Shown here: piece by piece, positions 6,379-8,221 of the stretch | How positions within the stretch are numbered: position 1 is the stretch's first letter | How the letters are laid out: each line of letters opens with the position of its first letter | From: S15-B10 sp045569115 | GTDB lineage: Bacteria; Fidelibacterota; Marinisomatia; Marinisomatales; S15-B10 | Reading direction: 5' to 3' | Assembly: GCA_045569115.1 (NCBI GenBank) | Contig: JBJKZS010000056.1 | Location: forward strand, 1 to 8,221 | DNA: 8,221 bases | Notes under the pieces: generated by a model | What the model was told of the DNA's origin: nothing | What the model saw: only the letters and a program-made list of their open reading frames with translations | Databases searched by the model: none | Program-made: the position numbers and the translations under genes

Positions 6379-8221
6379 ACGAAACTAAACTTAACAAAGT
6401 ATTAGCCTTAGTTGTTCTATGCTTGACCTTCATAGTCTATTATAGTACTATGGCAGAAACGGTTTCTTATTGGGACTGTGGTGAATTTATTGCAACGTCA
6501 TATATTTTAGGTGTTCCTCATCCACCAGGTAGTCCCCTTTTCCTTATTTTAGGTCGAATATTTTCAATGTTACCTTTTAGTGATGATATAGCTTTTCGAG
6601 TTAATCTTTTATCACCGATTGCTAGTTCTTTATCAGTGATGTTCCTTTATCTTATTATTGTTCAGTTGGTAACTCTTTTCAGGGGAAAACCGCAGAATAG
6701 GCAGGATCAAATTATAACATATGGTTCAGCTATAATTGGGTCATTAATCTTTGCATTTACAGACAGTCATTGGTTTAATGCCGTTGAAGCTGAAGTTTAT
6801 GCAATGAGTACACTTACAACAGCTATCGTAACTTGGCTTATATTGCATTGGTTAGAGCATTCAGAAGACTCAGGGAATGAGCGTTATATACTTATGATTA
6901 GCTACATTCTTGGACTCGCGACTGGAATTCATCTTTTAAATCTATTAGCATTACCATTTATGGGAATGATTATTTATTTCAGGAAAACGAATTTTTCATG
7001 GAGTTCTTTTACAGCTATGAGTGGTATAACCGGGGTGATATTCATTACTGTCTATTTAGGAATTATAAAAGGATTCCCCCAAATTGCTGCAAAAATTGGG
7101 CTTACTGGATTAGCCTTAGTAGTATTTATTTTATTTTGTTCGACAATATATTCGGTTATTAAGGAAAAGAGATTAGTATCACTTGTCCTTTCTTCAGCTA
7201 TACTGGTAATTGTAGGTTACTCTACTTATGGTATACTTTTCATTCGTTCGACTCAGGATCCAGCTATTGATGAGAATGATCCTGAAACTGTAGAGCGTGC
7301 AATTAAATATCTTGAAAGAGAACAGTATGGTGCGATTTTTACACTTCCCAGAAAATATAAGAAGGAAGAAGTTGGATCTTATCCCCATAAAATATCTATT
7401 GTAGGTAGGCCAAGCAATAATGGAACTTTTTCAAGTTCTCAAAAATATAAATATATGTTCCATGCTTTAGGTACTCAGCTAGACTTTCTTTGGAACTATC
7501 AGATTAAAAGAATGTATTTTCGTTATTTCCTTTGGCAATTTGCTGGTCGAGGGCCAGCGGGTGAAACTTGGGTTTCTGATTTTGGTGCTGTTCAAAAGAG
7601 AGGTGAAGATGGAGTAGATTGGAGCCAGTTTGTTTTCCCTCTCCCTTTTTTACTAGGTCTTTATGGTATGGTTTATCATTTCAAACGTGATCCTGAACGA
7701 GCATGGTCTGTAATGGCTCTTTTCTTCATGACTGGTTTAGCAATTATATTCTATCTTAATCAGGATAAGTTCCAGCCCCGAGAGCGTGATTATTCATACG
7801 TAGGCAGTTTCTTTGCATACTCAATTTGGATCGGTATTGCTGTATCAGCCTTTTTAGATAAGCTAGTTTCCTTTACCGGAGAGAGAAAAATCAGATCATA
7901 TATTACAGGAGGAGGCTTTGCATTATTTTTAATAATACCTGGAATTATGCTATCATCAAATTATCATTTTCATGATAGGTCGGGAAATTATGTCGCTTGG
8001 GATTATTCTTATAATATTCTGCAAACATGTGAACCAAATGGAATAATATTTACTAATGGGGATAATGATACTTTCCCTCTCTGGTATCTACAAGAAGTTG
8101 AAGGTATTCGCAAAGATGTAATGGTGGTAAACCTTAGTCTGCTTAATACAGATTGGTATATAAAGCAAATGCGTGATGCCCGTTCTGGTGATTATAATCT
8201 TATAAGTTTTGATGATGACCA
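6375..8221 (+). CDS. DUF2723 membrane protein, predicted GT117 (TMEM260-like) glycosyltransferase, 3' end outside window
   Basis: The frame stays open for 615 codons to the window edge. It encodes a polytopic inner-membrane protein with no cleavable signal; the first hydrophobic segment is about residues 8-25, with many more to about 530. Family-typical blocks in order: YWDCGEF at 32-38 and GVPHPPGSPLF at 46-56, in the first external loop, where GT-C enzymes carry catalytic acids (D34 and E37 are candidates); HWFNAVEAEVYAM at 132-144; a soluble loop at about 292-375; a RERDYSYVGSFFAYSIWIG block at about 469-487; and NGDNDTFPLWYLQEVEGIRKDV at 561-582, a hallmark of DUF2723. Human TMEM260 in this group is a protein O-mannosyltransferase using a lipid-linked sugar; whether bacterial members do the same is inferred, not shown. 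Bacteroidota homologues are often about 1000 residues, so a large C-terminal part is probably missing. The ATG overlaps the DUF1844 stop, which fixes the start. Confidence 0.93.
   Translation, partial: MNETKLNKVLALVVLCLTFIVYYSTMAETVSYWDCGEFIATSYILGVPHPPGSPLFLILGRIFSMLPFSDDIAFRVNLLSPIASSLSVMFLYLIIVQLVTLFRGKPQNRQDQIITYGSAIIGSLIFAFTDSHWFNAVEAEVYAMSTLTTAIVTWLILHWLEHSEDSGNERYILMISYILGLATGIHLLNLLALPFMGMIIYFRKTNFSWSSFTAMSGITGVIFITVYLGIIKGFPQIAAKIGLTGLALVVFILFCSTIYSVIKEKRLVSLVLSSAILVIVGYSTYGILFIRSTQDPAIDENDPETVERAIKYLEREQYGAIFTLPRKYKKEEVGSYPHKISIVGRPSNNGTFSSSQKYKYMFHALGTQLDFLWNYQIKRMYFRYFLWQFAGRGPAGETWVSDFGAVQKRGEDGVDWSQFVFPLPFLLGLYGMVYHFKRDPERAWSVMALFFMTGLAIIFYLNQDKFQPRERDYSYVGSFFAYSIWIGIAVSAFLDKLVSFTGERKIRSYITGGGFALFLIIPGIMLSSNYHFHDRSGNYVAWDYSYNILQTCEPNGIIFTNGDNDTFPLWYLQEVEGIRKDVMVVNLSLLNTDWYIKQMRDARSGDYNLISFDDD

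Noticed and set aside
7194..7388. 64-codon minus-strand open frame
   Set aside because: Sits inside the DUF2723 gene, whose + strand frame is continuous and carries family motifs.

Overview
The window is an AT-rich (roughly one third G+C by eye), densely packed stretch of bacterial chromosome with six protein-coding genes, all on the + strand. The first and last run off the edges. I see no RNA genes, mobile elements, CRISPR arrays, phage genes or pseudogenes. The gene styles point to the FCB superphylum (Bacteroidota, Chlorobiota, Marinimicrobia and relatives). The valyl-tRNA synthetase has the TWxSSWLWPI form usual there. The methyltransferase is of a zinc-ribbon type common in Bacteroidota. 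The last gene is a DUF2723/GT117 membrane protein typical of that group. DUF1844 together with DUF2723 and a low G+C content would fit a marine lineage such as Marinimicrobia (SAR406), but that is a guess from sequence style.

Layout: (1) 1-1524, the C-terminal part of valS. (2) 1521-2852, a secreted DUF4139 protein overlapping valS by 4 bp. (3) 2921-5014, full-length recG after a 68 bp gap in which a small inverted repeat covers the recG ribosome binding site. (4) 5022-5906, a zinc-ribbon SAM-dependent methyltransferase 7 bp after recG. (5) 5959-6378, a small DUF1844 protein with an acidic, disordered tail. (6) 6375-8221, the N-terminal 615 codons of a DUF2723 polytopic membrane protein (predicted GT-C glycosyltransferase, GT117/TMEM260 relatives), overlapping gene 5 by 4 bp.

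The shared strand, two ATGA stop/start overlaps, short gaps and lack of any clear terminator suggest one or two transcription units. The genes mix housekeeping functions (tRNA charging, replication-fork repair) with envelope-directed or uncharacterised proteins (exported DUF4139, predicted membrane glycosyltransferase). They do not form one obvious pathway. The pair most likely to be functionally linked is DUF1844-DUF2723, because their translation appears coupled. I found no convincing new biological system. The items most worth a second look are the DUF1844/DUF2723 coupling, the hairpin over the recG ribosome binding site, the DEQQ form of RecG motif II, and a possible small beta-barrel inside the DUF4139 protein.
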